A DNA stretch of 64,000 bases from NCBI RefSeq assembly GCF_050916355.1, contig NZ_CP136946.1, positions 2,542,001 through 2,606,000 of the forward strand. The letters are read 5' to 3'. The DNA comes from Jeongeupia wiesaeckerbachi (GTDB lineage: Bacteria > Pseudomonadota > Gammaproteobacteria > Burkholderiales > Chitinibacteraceae). Within the stretch, counting starts at the first letter, position 1. The number at the start of each line of letters is the position of its first letter. Shown here piece after piece: positions 36,034-44,642 of the stretch. The notes beneath the pieces were generated by a model that saw only the letters and a program-made list of their open reading frames with translations, was not told the origin of the DNA and ran no database searches. The translations under genes and the position numbers were made by a program.

Positions 36034-37347
36034 TCACGCTTCAGGTGGCAGCGTAACGACGGTATTGCGGCCGCGGTGCTTGGCTTCGTACAGCGCGCGG
36101 TCGGCGCGTTCAAGGAAGGCCGCCAGCGGTTCGGCGCTCAGTGTCGTGACGCCGAAACTCGCCGTCAGCGTCTGGCCGGTTGGCCAGCGGTTGGCCTCGG
36201 TGCTGTAGCGGAGCGATTGCGCCAGTTGTCCGGCATGCTCGAGCGAGGTGTCGGGGCAGAGCAGGACGAACTCCTCGCCACCCCAGCGGACCAGATAATC
36301 GCGCTGGCGGATGCGCTTGCGCAGCAAGGCGGAGAACTGCTGCAGCACCTGATCGCCCATTGCATGGCCGTGTACATCGTTGACCTGTTTGAAATGGTCG
36401 ATGTCACAGAAGATGACCGCCAGCGGCCGTTCTTCGTCCAGTGCTCTGGCCGCCTCGTCGAGCAATGCGTCACGGATGCCGGCGCGGTTGAGCGCGCCGG
36501 TCAGCGGGTCGCGCTTGGCCTTTTCGCCGATTTTGGCGTTTTCCAGCATCAGCGCCGTGTTGAGCTGCTGCAGCTCGGCTTCGCGTTCACGGCTGTGTGC
36601 CAGCGTGCTGCGCATGCGCAGTTGCCAATGCACGAGATACGCCATGGCGGCGCACAGCCACAGGGCGACGATAAACAGCGCCATTTCGCCAGCGCTGACC
36701 CATTTGCCGCGAAACTCGATGTAGTCGATCTCGAAGCGCAAGTCGGCGTGTTCACGTACGCCGGCCGTATCCAGCAGCATCATCGGCACATTGCTCATTT
36801 CGACCACGGCGCGTTCGATCGGGATGTTGTTGTTGTTGAGCCACCATGAGCTCACGTTGAAGGTGCGCATCGGTACGACGATTTCGCTGCCGTCGGCGCG
36901 AGGTTCGAACTGCAATTCGTTGAGCCGCCAGGTCAGTGGGTCGTTGGCCTTGGCGTTGCCGGCATCGAAGTCGCGCAGGAACAAGCGCAGGCGCTGTGCG
37001 CCGGTACCGCTGACCGCGACCTTGAGCGCGATGTGCGAGAAACGGGAGAAATCGATGCCACGGTGTGGATCGTCGCTGAACGAGAGACGCAGTTCGCAAT
37101 ACGGCCATTCGTAGCTTGGGTTCAGCCGGCAATTGAAGACCATGCGTCGGTCTTGTCGCTGCAGGGTAGCGACCGAGGTGCCGCCTTCATCGCTGTCGGA
37201 GAGGGCGGTGATCCGGTAGGTGCTTTTGCCGTCGAGTCGCAAAACCCGATTCAGGCCCAGATGCTGCCACGCAAGCAGGGCGATGCTGAGAATCAGCAGG
37301 ATGAATATGGCGGCGCGCAGGCGTCGGTCAGCATTGGGTGCGTTCAT
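36034..37347 (-). CDS. Membrane diguanylate cyclase with extracytoplasmic beta-sandwich sensor
   Basis: This 437-residue c-di-GMP synthase has a membrane helix near residues 14-31, then a predicted periplasmic domain (about 40-215) that looks like a jelly-roll/galactose-binding-type sensor (YCELRLSFSD, RGIDFSRFSHIALKVAV, LRFEIDYIEFRG). A second helix (about 225-245), a short coiled coil and a GGDEF domain follow (active-site RWGGEEF, IFCDIDHFKQVNDVHGHAMG). The active site is intact. No RxxD inhibitory site is obvious in front of GGEEF. I start at the ATG giving MNAPNAD; a TTG ten codons upstream is weaker. It lies upstream of clpB on the same strand but clpB has its own promoter. Confidence 0.88.
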   Translation of the reverse strand: MNAPNADRRLRAAIFILLILSIALLAWQHLGLNRVLRLDGKSTYRITALSDSDEGGTSVATLQRQDRRMVFNCRLNPSYEWPYCELRLSFSDDPHRGIDFSRFSHIALKVAVSGTGAQRLRLFLRDFDAGNAKANDPLTWRLNELQFEPRADGSEIVVPMRTFNVSSWWLNNNNIPIERAVVEMSNVPMMLLDTAGVREHADLRFEIDYIEFRGKWVSAGEMALFIVALWLCAAMAYLVHWQLRMRSTLAHSREREAELQQLNTALMLENAKIGEKAKRDPLTGALNRAGIRDALLDEAARALDEERPLAVIFCDIDHFKQVNDVHGHAMGDQVLQQFSALLRKRIRQRDYLVRWGGEEFVLLCPDTSLEHAGQLAQSLRYSTEANRWPTGQTLTASFGVTTLSAEPLAAFLERADRALYEAKHRGRNTVVTLPPEA

Positions 37348-37660
37348 CAGCTCTCGGATTGATTGCGTCAAATACAATTAAACCGGTTTTTTTGCGCAAT
37401 CAACAAATGGAATGCGCCGGTTGTGTCCCGACGGTCATTCCGGTATTCAAAAGCAACGGAATTGGGCCTATTCAGCCGAATTGGTAAATGTGTTGGCCAT
37501 GAAGTCGTGTCAATTTACTTGTCGTCAATTGTCTGTGTGTGTAAGGCGTGCGGTTTTCATGTAAGCGCGTCCGCGGAACTACGTCATCATTACCAATGCC
37601 AATTGCGTAGTCTGGCCGTACATTCGGCGCTTCCGAGCCCGCGCGCGTCCCCGATCCGCC
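37348..37660. other. A/T-rich intergenic region between divergent GGDEF and FUSC genes
   Basis: No gene is supported in these 313 bases. The composition drops well below the genome's GC level. TTGATTGCG (37359-37367) and CGCAATCAA (37395-37403) form a perfect nine-base inverted repeat around a segment that itself contains the palindrome AAACCGGTTT. This is close to the start of the diguanylate cyclase gene and could be an operator. The remainder shows no clear promoter match for either gene. Confidence 0.4.
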
Positions 37661-38716
37661 ATGTTCCTTCATCCCGCCCTGACCTTGCAGCACACCCCGA
37701 TCAACCGGCGACGGATGCTGCGCGCGGTGATCGCGGTCGGTTTGCCGCTGGCGATCGCGCTGATGCGCGGCGAGTTCCTGCCGGCCGTCTACGGCGCCGT
37801 GGCCGGGTTCTACACGCTGTTCGTCGACAGCGGCGGCGATGCTGGCGAGCGGCTGGCGGCGATCCTGTACATGACAGTCGGCATGCTGCTGGCCGGCATT
37901 GCCGGCGTCGTCGGCCACTCTGTCCCGGGGGCGTCCTTGGTGCTGCTGCTCGGGTTCACCGCCGTAGCCGGCTGGCTGCAAGGCGCCGGCAACGCCGTCG
38001 AATTCATCGGCAAGTACTGGCTGATTGCCTTCCTGTTCGGTGACAGCGCACCCGATCTGCCCCCCTTGTGCGGAACGTATCTGATTGTCGGCGGTCTGGC
38101 GGGTATGTTGGCCGTGCTGGTCGACCTGGTCATCGCACGCCGGCCCGAGCCGCAGAGTGCGCCGATGCTGCGTGATGCGGCGCGGCACCTGTTGCGGCGC
38201 AGGCATACCAACGGCGCGTTCACCTTCTATTTCATGGTGCTGGTCGTCACGGGCTATGCCGTCGGTCACTGGCTTGGCCTGACGCGGGCGTACTGGGTGC
38301 CGCTGACCATCGTCATCGTGACCGTCTACGATCCGCGCCACAGCATTCACAAGCTGATCCAGCGGCTCGCGGGTTCGCTGATCGGCGCGGTGCTTGGCGC
38401 GTTGATCGTGCATTTCGTCCGCGCCGAATGGGCACTGGCGCTGTGCGTGACGGCAATGGCCGCGTGGTTGCCGGCGGCACAGGCGCGCAACTATTGGGTG
38501 GCGGTGATTCCGATTACCGCCTTGGTGATGGTGCTGCTGGATTTCGGCATTTTGCGCGGCAGCATGTCGGCGACCGGTTTCGCGCTGGCGCGCATGGTCG
38601 ATACGGTGGTCGGCTGCGTGGTGTGCGGGCTGGGTGCAATGATTTACCTGCGGCTGCTGCCAAGCATAGAGGCCGCGCAGTCGCCGCGCCGTTTGCAACG
38701 CAAGCAAAGAATATAG
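37661..38716 (+). CDS. FUSC-family (fusaric acid resistance/aromatic acid efflux-like) membrane protein
   Basis: This 351-residue protein has two blocks of hydrophobic helices (about 20-160 and 195-335), the second with the FUSC pattern HWLGLTRAYWVPLTIVIVTV followed by RLAGSLIGAVLGALIVHF. Proteins of this group export aromatic carboxylic acids or related compounds, but the length is short for a full AaeB-type pump and no membrane-fusion partner is adjacent. There is no good ribosome site; an ATG 18 codons downstream is an alternative. A hairpin follows the stop. Confidence 0.75.
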   Translation: MFLHPALTLQHTPINRRRMLRAVIAVGLPLAIALMRGEFLPAVYGAVAGFYTLFVDSGGDAGERLAAILYMTVGMLLAGIAGVVGHSVPGASLVLLLGFTAVAGWLQGAGNAVEFIGKYWLIAFLFGDSAPDLPPLCGTYLIVGGLAGMLAVLVDLVIARRPEPQSAPMLRDAARHLLRRRHTNGAFTFYFMVLVVTGYAVGHWLGLTRAYWVPLTIVIVTVYDPRHSIHKLIQRLAGSLIGAVLGALIVHFVRAEWALALCVTAMAAWLPAAQARNYWVAVIPITALVMVLLDFGILRGSMSATGFALARMVDTVVGCVVCGLGAMIYLRLLPSIEAAQSPRRLQRKQRI

Positions 38717-38718
38717 TC

Positions 38719-38739
38719 AATTAGATTGATCTAATTTTT
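38719..38739 (+). terminator. A/T-rich hairpin after the FUSC gene, probable terminator
   Basis: AATTAGAT-TG-ATCTAATT is a perfect eight-base dyad running directly into three further T residues, three bases past the stop codon. The stem is A/T-rich, so termination may be weak; a protein-binding dyad is the alternative. Confidence 0.5.
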
Positions 38740-38952
38740 CGGGATGTCAATGCCAGCGAAACGGTGGCGTGACATCGAGCAAGTTTCACGCCGCCAGCGT
38801 AATAAGTACCGCCACGAGGCAGGGGCGATGCACTACATTTCCGGCAACAGATTATTCAACGCAGCCCGCTTTTAAACAGCACAGGCTGCGATGGCCGGAT
38901 CGAATCGAATCAGTGGCTCAGGCACTTCGGTGCCATTGCAAAGGAATCCCAT

Positions 38953-41001
38953 ATGCAGACATTCTTCATTGCGCCGACGCGGCAGAACGTCGGTTTGACC
39001 TCGGTCTCGCTCGGCGTGGTCCGCGCACTGCAGCGTCAGGGCCTCAAGGTCGGCTTCGTCAAGCCGGTGTCGCAGGACCATCACGAGGTCGAGCGTTCGA
39101 CCCATTTCGCCCGCGAGATCTGCCAGATCGACACGCCGAACGGCCTGTCGACCGGCCAGGTGATCGCCCGCGTCACCGCCGGCCAGAACGACGAACTGAT
39201 GGAAGACATCGTCAGCCTGTGCATGGGCGCCGCGCACGGTGCCGATGTGCTCGTCGTCGAAGGCCTGCACGTCGATCCGAACAACGCCTTTACCGCCGGT
39301 CTGAACGCCAATATCGCCCGCAGCATGCAGGCGGAAACCGTGCTGGTCGCCAATGCCGGTGCATCGGGCGCCGTCAACGAGGTCAAGGTACTGGCCGCGC
39401 AGCTGCGGCACGAGGGGCTGAACGTCGCCGGGGTCATTTTCAACAAGGCGCCGGCCACGTTCGACGCCGCGGCGCAGCCGGCCATCGACGGCATTCCGGT
39501 CTGGGGCGTGGTGCGCTATGACGCGCAACTGCTCGCACCGCGGACGCTCGACGTCGCGCGCCATCTGAACGCCGAAGTCCTGATCGAAGGCGAGATCGCC
39601 AAGCGCCGCGTCCACGAGACCGTGATCGCCGCGCGTTCGGTCACCGAAGTGGTCGAGCGGCTCAAGCCGGGTGCGCTGGTCGTCAGCGCCGGCGACCGCG
39701 ACGACATCATGCTGGCGACGGCGCTGGCGGCGAAGAACGGCGTCCAGCTTGCCGGCCTGCTGCTGACGCATTCGAGCATGCCTGATCCGCGCATCCGCCA
39801 ATTTGCCGCGCTGGCGCTCAATAGCGGGATTCCGGTGCTGCAAACCGATACCGACAGCTACGGCACCGCCGCGCGCATCGCCCAGGTGCCCCTGGCCGTC
39901 GCCGCTGACGACATCGAACGGATGAACGCCGTACTCGATACCGTCGCCGAGCAATTGTCGGCCGAATCGCTCGCGGCTGGCGTCAAGGTACCGGCGTCGA
40001 TGCGGATGTCGCCGCCGGCGTTCCGTTACCAGTTGATCAGCAAGGCCCGTGCTGCCAAGAAACGCATCGTCCTGCCGGAAGGCGATGAGCCGCGCACGAT
40101 CAAGGCAGCGGTCATCTGCGAAGAGAAGGGCATTGCCAGCTGCGTGCTGCTCGGCAAGCGCGAGACGATCGAATCGATCGCCGCGGCCCAGGGCGTCACG
40201 CTGCCGGCGTCGCTGGAGATCCTTGATCCGGATCTCATCCGTCAGGAGTACGTCGCGCCGATGGTCGAGTTGCGCAAGAGCAAGGGCCTGACCGAAGGAC
40301 AGGCGCTGCAACAGCTCGAAGACACCGTGGTGCTCGGCACGATGATGCTGGCGGTCGACAAGGTCGACGGTCTGGTGTCCGGCGCCGTGCACACCACGGC
40401 CAGCACCGTTCGGCCTGCATTGCAGCTGATCAAGACCGCGCCGGGCTCGTCGATTGTCTCGTCGGTGTTTTTCATGCTGATGCCCGATCAGGTGCTCGTT
40501 TACGGCGACTGCGCGATCAATCCGAATCCGACCGCCGAGCAACTGGCCGAGATCGCCAAGCAGAGCGCCGACAGCGCGCAGGCCTTCGGGGTCGATCCGA
40601 AGGTGGCGATGATCAGCTACAGCACCGGCAAATCCGGTGCCGGTGCCGACGTCGACAAGGTGCGTGCCGCGGCCGAACTGGCGCGCGAGAAATACCCGTC
40701 GCTGGTGCTCGATGGCCCGCTGCAGTACGACGCCGCGTCGGTGGCCGATGTCGCCGCACAAAAGGCGCCGGGCAGCCAGGTCGCCGGCAAGGCCACGGTG
40801 TTCGTGTTCCCGGATCTGAATACCGGCAATACGACGTACAAGGCGGTGCAGCGCAGCGCCCATGTCGTCAGCGTCGGCCCGATGCTGCAAGGCCTCAGGA
40901 AGCCGGTGAACGATCTGTCGCGCGGTGCACTGGTCGACGACATCGTGTTCACGATCGCGCTGACCGCGATTCAGGCCGCGCAGATGGACGCGGCGCGTTA
41001 A
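38953..41001 (+). CDS. pta: Phosphate acetyltransferase (long, DRTGG-containing type)
   Basis: The enzyme interconverts acetyl-CoA and acetyl phosphate. The 682-residue protein has the N-terminal P-loop-like domain (FIAPTRQNVGLTSVSLGVVR), a middle DRTGG domain, and the C-terminal PTA_PTB catalytic domain from about residue 360 (RIVLPEGDEPRTIKAA, ISYSTGKSGAG, LVLDGPLQYDAA). It is slightly shorter than E. coli Pta (714). AAGGAA precedes the ATG. No ackA is adjacent, so the acetate kinase must lie elsewhere. A terminator follows directly. Confidence 0.96.
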   Translation: MQTFFIAPTRQNVGLTSVSLGVVRALQRQGLKVGFVKPVSQDHHEVERSTHFAREICQIDTPNGLSTGQVIARVTAGQNDELMEDIVSLCMGAAHGADVLVVEGLHVDPNNAFTAGLNANIARSMQAETVLVANAGASGAVNEVKVLAAQLRHEGLNVAGVIFNKAPATFDAAAQPAIDGIPVWGVVRYDAQLLAPRTLDVARHLNAEVLIEGEIAKRRVHETVIAARSVTEVVERLKPGALVVSAGDRDDIMLATALAAKNGVQLAGLLLTHSSMPDPRIRQFAALALNSGIPVLQTDTDSYGTAARIAQVPLAVAADDIERMNAVLDTVAEQLSAESLAAGVKVPASMRMSPPAFRYQLISKARAAKKRIVLPEGDEPRTIKAAVICEEKGIASCVLLGKRETIESIAAAQGVTLPASLEILDPDLIRQEYVAPMVELRKSKGLTEGQALQQLEDTVVLGTMMLAVDKVDGLVSGAVHTTASTVRPALQLIKTAPGSSIVSSVFFMLMPDQVLVYGDCAINPNPTAEQLAEIAKQSADSAQAFGVDPKVAMISYSTGKSGAGADVDKVRAAAELAREKYPSLVLDGPLQYDAASVADVAAQKAPGSQVAGKATVFVFPDLNTGNTTYKAVQRSAHVVSVGPMLQGLRKPVNDLSRGALVDDIVFTIALTAIQAAQMDAAR

Positions 41002-41028
41002 TCGCCCGTTCCGATAGCTGTATCGAGA

Positions 41029-41057
41029 AAAAACGCCGGCTTCAAGCCGGCGTTTTT
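41029..41057. terminator. Rho-independent terminator of pta
   Basis: AAAAACGCCGGC pairs with GCCGGCGTTTTT around TTCAA, 27 bases past the pta stop, with the five-T run forming the end of the stem. Confidence 0.92.
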
Positions 41058-41196
41058 ATTGGCTGCAAGCCGCGCCGGTGCTAGACAAATCAGCGGGGGA
41101 GCGGGGCAATTTATGCCGGACGGTCATTGTGCCCAAAGCTTATCGTCATGATCGCGTGGTAGAATCCCCGGTTTACCCAAACCTTCGCAGCATTCC

Positions 41197-43011
41197 ATGA
41201 CACGCGCCCTTCGCAACATCGCCATCATTGCCCACGTCGACCACGGCAAAACCACCCTGGTCGACCAACTCCTGCGCCAATCCGGCACCTTCCGCGACAA
41301 CCAGCAGGTTGACGAGCGCGTGATGGACTCGAACGATCTTGAAAAGGAACGTGGCATCACGATTCTGGCCAAGAACACCGCCATCGAATACGAAGGCACC
41401 CACATCAACATCGTCGACACCCCGGGGCACGCTGACTTCGGCGGTGAAGTCGAGCGCGTGCTCGGCATGGTCGACGGTGTGCTGCTGCTGGTCGATTCGG
41501 TTGAAGGCCCGATGCCGCAAACCCGTTTCGTGACCAAGAAAGCGCTGGCGCTGGGTCTGAAGCCGATCGTCGTGATCAACAAGGTCGACCGTCCGGGCGC
41601 ACGTCCGGACTGGGTTGTCGACCAGACGTTCGATCTGTTCGACAAGCTCGGCGCGACCGACGAACAGCTCGACTTCCCGATCATTTACGCATCGGGCCTG
41701 AACGGTTTTGCCAAGCTTGAACTGGCCGAAGAGTCGGACAATATGCGTCCGCTGTTCGAAGTCGTGCTCAAGCACGTTCCGACCCCGCCGGGTGATCCGG
41801 ATGCACCGCTGCAACTGCAACTGTCGGCACTGGACTACTCGACCTACACCGGCCGCCTTGGCGTCGGCAAGGTCGTCAACGGCCGCATCAAGCCGGGCCA
41901 GCAAGTGGTGGTGATGAACCACGACGAGCAAGTGGCGTCGGGCCGTATCAACCAGGTGCTGGGTTTCCAGGGTCTGGACCGTGTGCCGGTTGAAGGCGCC
42001 GAAGCCGGCGACATCATCATCATCTCGGGTCTGGACGACATCGGTATCGGTGTCACGATCTGTGACAAGGAAAACCCGGTCGGCCTGCCGGTGCTCGGCG
42101 TCGATGAGCCGACGCTGAACATGGACTTCATGGTCAACACCTCGCCGCTGGCCGGCACCGAAGGCAAGTTCGTCACGTCGCGCCAGATCCGCGATCGCCT
42201 GACCAAGGAACTGCTGACCAACGTCGCGCTGCGCGTCGAAGACACGGCCGATGCCGATATCTTCCGCGTGTCGGGCCGCGGTGAGTTGCACCTGACCATC
42301 CTGCTGGAAAGCATGCGTCGCGAAGGCTTTGAAATGGCCGTGGCCAAGCCGCGCGTCGTTTACAAGGACGTCAACGGCGTCAAGAGCGAGCCGTACGAAA
42401 ACCTGACCATCGACCTGGAAGACGAACACCAGGGCGGCATCATGGAAGAAATCGGTCGTCGCCGTGGCGAGCTGACCAATATGGAATCGGACGGCCAAGG
42501 CCGGACGCGTCTGGAATACCATATCCCGGCACGTGGCCTGATCGGCTTCCAGTCGGACTTCATGACCATGACCCGCGGCACCGGCCTGATGAGCCACGTG
42601 TTCGACGACTACGCACCGGTGAAGCCGGACATGCCGGGTCGCCACAACGGCGTGCTGATCTCGCAGGACAACGGCGAAGCCGTGGCCTACGCACTGTGGA
42701 AGCTGGAAGACCGCGGCCGCATGTTCGTGTCGCCGGGCGACAAGCTGTATGAAGGCATGATCATCGGCATCCATTCGCGCGACAACGATCTGGTCGTGAA
42801 CCCGATCAAGGGCAAGCAGCTGACCAACGTCCGCGCCTCGGGCACCGACGAAGCCGTTCGCCTGACCACGCCGATCAAGCTGTCGCTGGAATCGGCGGTC
42901 GAGTTCATCGACGACGACGAACTGGTCGAAATCACCCCGAAGTCGATTCGTATCCGCAAGCGTCACCTGCAGGAACACGAACGCCGCCGTGCGGCCAAGT
43001 CGGAAGGCTGA
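41197..43011 (+). CDS. typA: Ribosome-associated translational GTPase TypA/BipA
   Basis: This 604-residue GTPase binds ribosomes and assists 50S assembly and stress adaptation. The G motifs are clear: AHVDHGKTT (12-20), DTPGHADF, NKVDRPGARPDW. EF-G-like domains II, III and V and the BipA-specific C-terminus follow (GLIGFQSDFMTMTRGTGLM, TPKSIRIRKRHL). A candidate extended -10 (TGGTAGAAT, 41157-41165) lies about 32 bases upstream, giving a short leader without a strong Shine-Dalgarno. It is monocistronic, with terminators on both sides. Confidence 0.97.
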   Translation: MTRALRNIAIIAHVDHGKTTLVDQLLRQSGTFRDNQQVDERVMDSNDLEKERGITILAKNTAIEYEGTHINIVDTPGHADFGGEVERVLGMVDGVLLLVDSVEGPMPQTRFVTKKALALGLKPIVVINKVDRPGARPDWVVDQTFDLFDKLGATDEQLDFPIIYASGLNGFAKLELAEESDNMRPLFEVVLKHVPTPPGDPDAPLQLQLSALDYSTYTGRLGVGKVVNGRIKPGQQVVVMNHDEQVASGRINQVLGFQGLDRVPVEGAEAGDIIIISGLDDIGIGVTICDKENPVGLPVLGVDEPTLNMDFMVNTSPLAGTEGKFVTSRQIRDRLTKELLTNVALRVEDTADADIFRVSGRGELHLTILLESMRREGFEMAVAKPRVVYKDVNGVKSEPYENLTIDLEDEHQGGIMEEIGRRRGELTNMESDGQGRTRLEYHIPARGLIGFQSDFMTMTRGTGLMSHVFDDYAPVKPDMPGRHNGVLISQDNGEAVAYALWKLEDRGRMFVSPGDKLYEGMIIGIHSRDNDLVVNPIKGKQLTNVRASGTDEAVRLTTPIKLSLESAVEFIDDDELVEITPKSIRIRKRHLQEHERRRAAKSEG

Positions 43012-43030
43012 TTCAGCGTGCCTTGAAAAG

Positions 43031-43059
43031 AACGGAGCCCGAGCGGCTCCGTTTTTTTT
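43031..43059 (+). terminator. Rho-independent terminator of typA
   Basis: AACGGAGCC pairs with GGCTCCGTT around CGAGC and is followed by a T-run to 43059. Confidence 0.95.
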
Positions 43060-43194
43060 GTCCGTCTGTCGTGCCCGGCGCAACGCCTGCCGCCGGTCGC
43101 TTGTCCGGCGTGGTGACCCGACTTATCGTTTTTCGCGATCGGCCCGAAGGCCGGCATTCACACAAGGCGCCGGACGCCAAGGATGGAGACAGCG

Positions 43195-44595
43195 ATGAAA
43201 ACGATACAGGGTGCGGCGTTTGCCGTGCTGTTGGGCCTGAGCATGCTTGGCCACGCTGCCTGCCGCGGCGACTGGGCCGAAGGCAACACTTATACCGCCG
43301 GTGATACGGTGATCTATAGCGGAACGGTCTACACCGCCCGCAGCACGCACACCGCCTACGTCGGTACCGGCTGGAACCCGGCAGCGACGCCGACGTTGTG
43401 GTCGGTCGGCGGGACTTGCGGCGCAACGCCGACCCCGACACCCTCGCCAACGCCAACGCCAACGCCAACGCCAACGCCAACGCCAACGCCAACGCCAACG
43501 CCAACGCCAACGCCAACGCCAACGCCAGTACCATCGCCGACTCCGACTCCGACTCCGACTCCGACTCCGACTCCGACTCCGGTACCCGGTGGCTGGGTGC
43601 TGCAGAACACGTTCGAAAACGATGCGGTCGGTCTGTATACGGCCGGCGCTTTTCAGAGCGACTGGGGGATCACACCCGGTGAATCGACCGGTGTCGCGGC
43701 GGGGCGACTGTCGATCGTCGGCGATCCGGACAATCAGGCCAACAAGGTGCTGCGCGTTACCTACAAGGCCGGCCAGATCGGTGGCAACTCGGCGATGACC
43801 TTCGATGCACCGCTGGGTGGCAACTACGGCCAGCTGTGGCTGCAGTACAAGCTGCGCTTCGACAGCGGCTTCACCTGGGTCAAGGGCGGCAAGTTGCCGG
43901 GGCTGGGCGGTGGCGATACGCCGACCGGCTGCATCCAGAACGGCACCTTCGACGGCTTCACCACCCGGCTGATGTGGCGCGAAAACGGCGTCGGCTTCAG
44001 CTATCAGTACTATCCGGGCAAGAAGGACGAATGCGGCGACTATTACGCCGTTGCGACCAGATTCAAGCCGGGCGTCTGGTACACGCTGACGCAGCAGGTC
44101 GTGCTGGGTGACGCGGGTCAGGCCACCGGCCAGTTCCGCCAGTGGGTCGATGGCAAGCTGGTGCTGGAGCAAAGCGGGCTGTTGCTGCGCAATGCCGCCG
44201 CAGTGGGTGTGTCGGCGATCAAGATGGATACTTTCTTTGGCGGCTCGAGCGCCGACTGGGCGCCGGCCAGCGATCAGTACGCCTACTTCGACGACTTCCG
44301 CGTTGCGACCACCAGCCCGCTGGCGCTGGTCGACACGGTGAAAGCGCCACCGCCGCACAACGATCCGATCGTTGGCTACGGCCAGTGGCAAGCCGGTAAG
44401 AGCTATGCGCAGAACAGTCTGGTGTTCCGCATCGACGGCAACGGCGTCTACCGCTACTACAAGGCGCGCGCTTATGTGGCGGCCAACGTCGACCCGCTCG
44501 CCAGCAGCCTGCTCGATGTCTACTACCAGGTGTACTCGCCGCTGCGGCTCGACAACGGCCAGAAGTGGATCGAGTTGAGCGAGCCCTGGTCCTGA
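43195..44595 (+). CDS. Secreted PL14-like polysaccharide (alginate) lyase with carbohydrate-binding modules
   Basis: This 466-residue exported enzyme probably cleaves alginate or a related uronate polymer. The order is: signal peptide (to GHA), an N-terminal CBM5/12-like module (WAEGNTYTAGDTVIYSGTVY), a Thr-Pro linker of about 50 residues, a polysaccharide lyase family 14 domain (KGGKLPGLGGG, FTTRLMWRENGVGF, TFFGGSSADWAP, YAYFDDFRV), and a C-terminal module again resembling CBM5/12 (WQAGKSYAQNSLVFR). The PL14 call rests on these motifs; the exact substrate is inferred. The ATG at 43195 is preceded by GGAG; an ATG 12 bases upstream is less likely. No other polysaccharide genes are adjacent. 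Confidence 0.82.
   Translation: MKTIQGAAFAVLLGLSMLGHAACRGDWAEGNTYTAGDTVIYSGTVYTARSTHTAYVGTGWNPAATPTLWSVGGTCGATPTPTPSPTPTPTPTPTPTPTPTPTPTPTPTPTPVPSPTPTPTPTPTPTPTPVPGGWVLQNTFENDAVGLYTAGAFQSDWGITPGESTGVAAGRLSIVGDPDNQANKVLRVTYKAGQIGGNSAMTFDAPLGGNYGQLWLQYKLRFDSGFTWVKGGKLPGLGGGDTPTGCIQNGTFDGFTTRLMWRENGVGFSYQYYPGKKDECGDYYAVATRFKPGVWYTLTQQVVLGDAGQATGQFRQWVDGKLVLEQSGLLLRNAAAVGVSAIKMDTFFGGSSADWAPASDQYAYFDDFRVATTSPLALVDTVKAPPPHNDPIVGYGQWQAGKSYAQNSLVFRIDGNGVYRYYKARAYVAANVDPLASSLLDVYYQVYSPLRLDNGQKWIELSEPWS
43447..43581 (+). repeat. Two hexanucleotide tandem arrays encoding the Thr-Pro linker
   Basis: The linker is coded by 13.5 copies of CCAACG (43447-43527) and, after a short VPSP break, 7.5 copies of CCGACT (43537-43581). 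Both units specify Pro-Thr but with different codons, so each array expanded separately. Six-base changes keep the reading frame, so slippage would alter linker length without inactivating the enzyme. Confidence 0.95.
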
Positions 44596-44607
44596 TCGGG
44601 CTCGGGC

Positions 44608-44642
44608 AAACAACAAACCCGCCATGAGCGGGTTTGTTGTTT
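44608..44642. terminator. Bidirectional terminator between the PL14 gene and the SDR gene
   Basis: A perfect 15-base stem (44608-44622 with 44628-44642; core AAACCCGC/GCGGGTTT) encloses CATGA. It serves the converging genes on both strands and reaches the last base of the SDR stop codon. Confidence 0.85.

Noticed and set aside
37359..37377. TTG start at 37377 for the diguanylate cyclase
   Set aside because: No ribosome site and it lies in a dyad; the ATG at 37347 leads directly into the membrane anchor.
41157..41165. TGGTAGAAT as a proven typA promoter
   Set aside because: The extended -10 is good but no acceptable -35 is present; kept only as a note in the gene entry.
43447..43581. Short-period repeats considered as a CRISPR-like array
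   Set aside because: Six-base units inside a coding linker without spacers.
43123..44625. Minus-strand frames with long Gly-Val, Trp-Arg or Ala-Leu repeats opposite the lyase gene
   Set aside because: These arise from reading the Thr-Pro linker hexamers in other frames; no signal or domain supports them.
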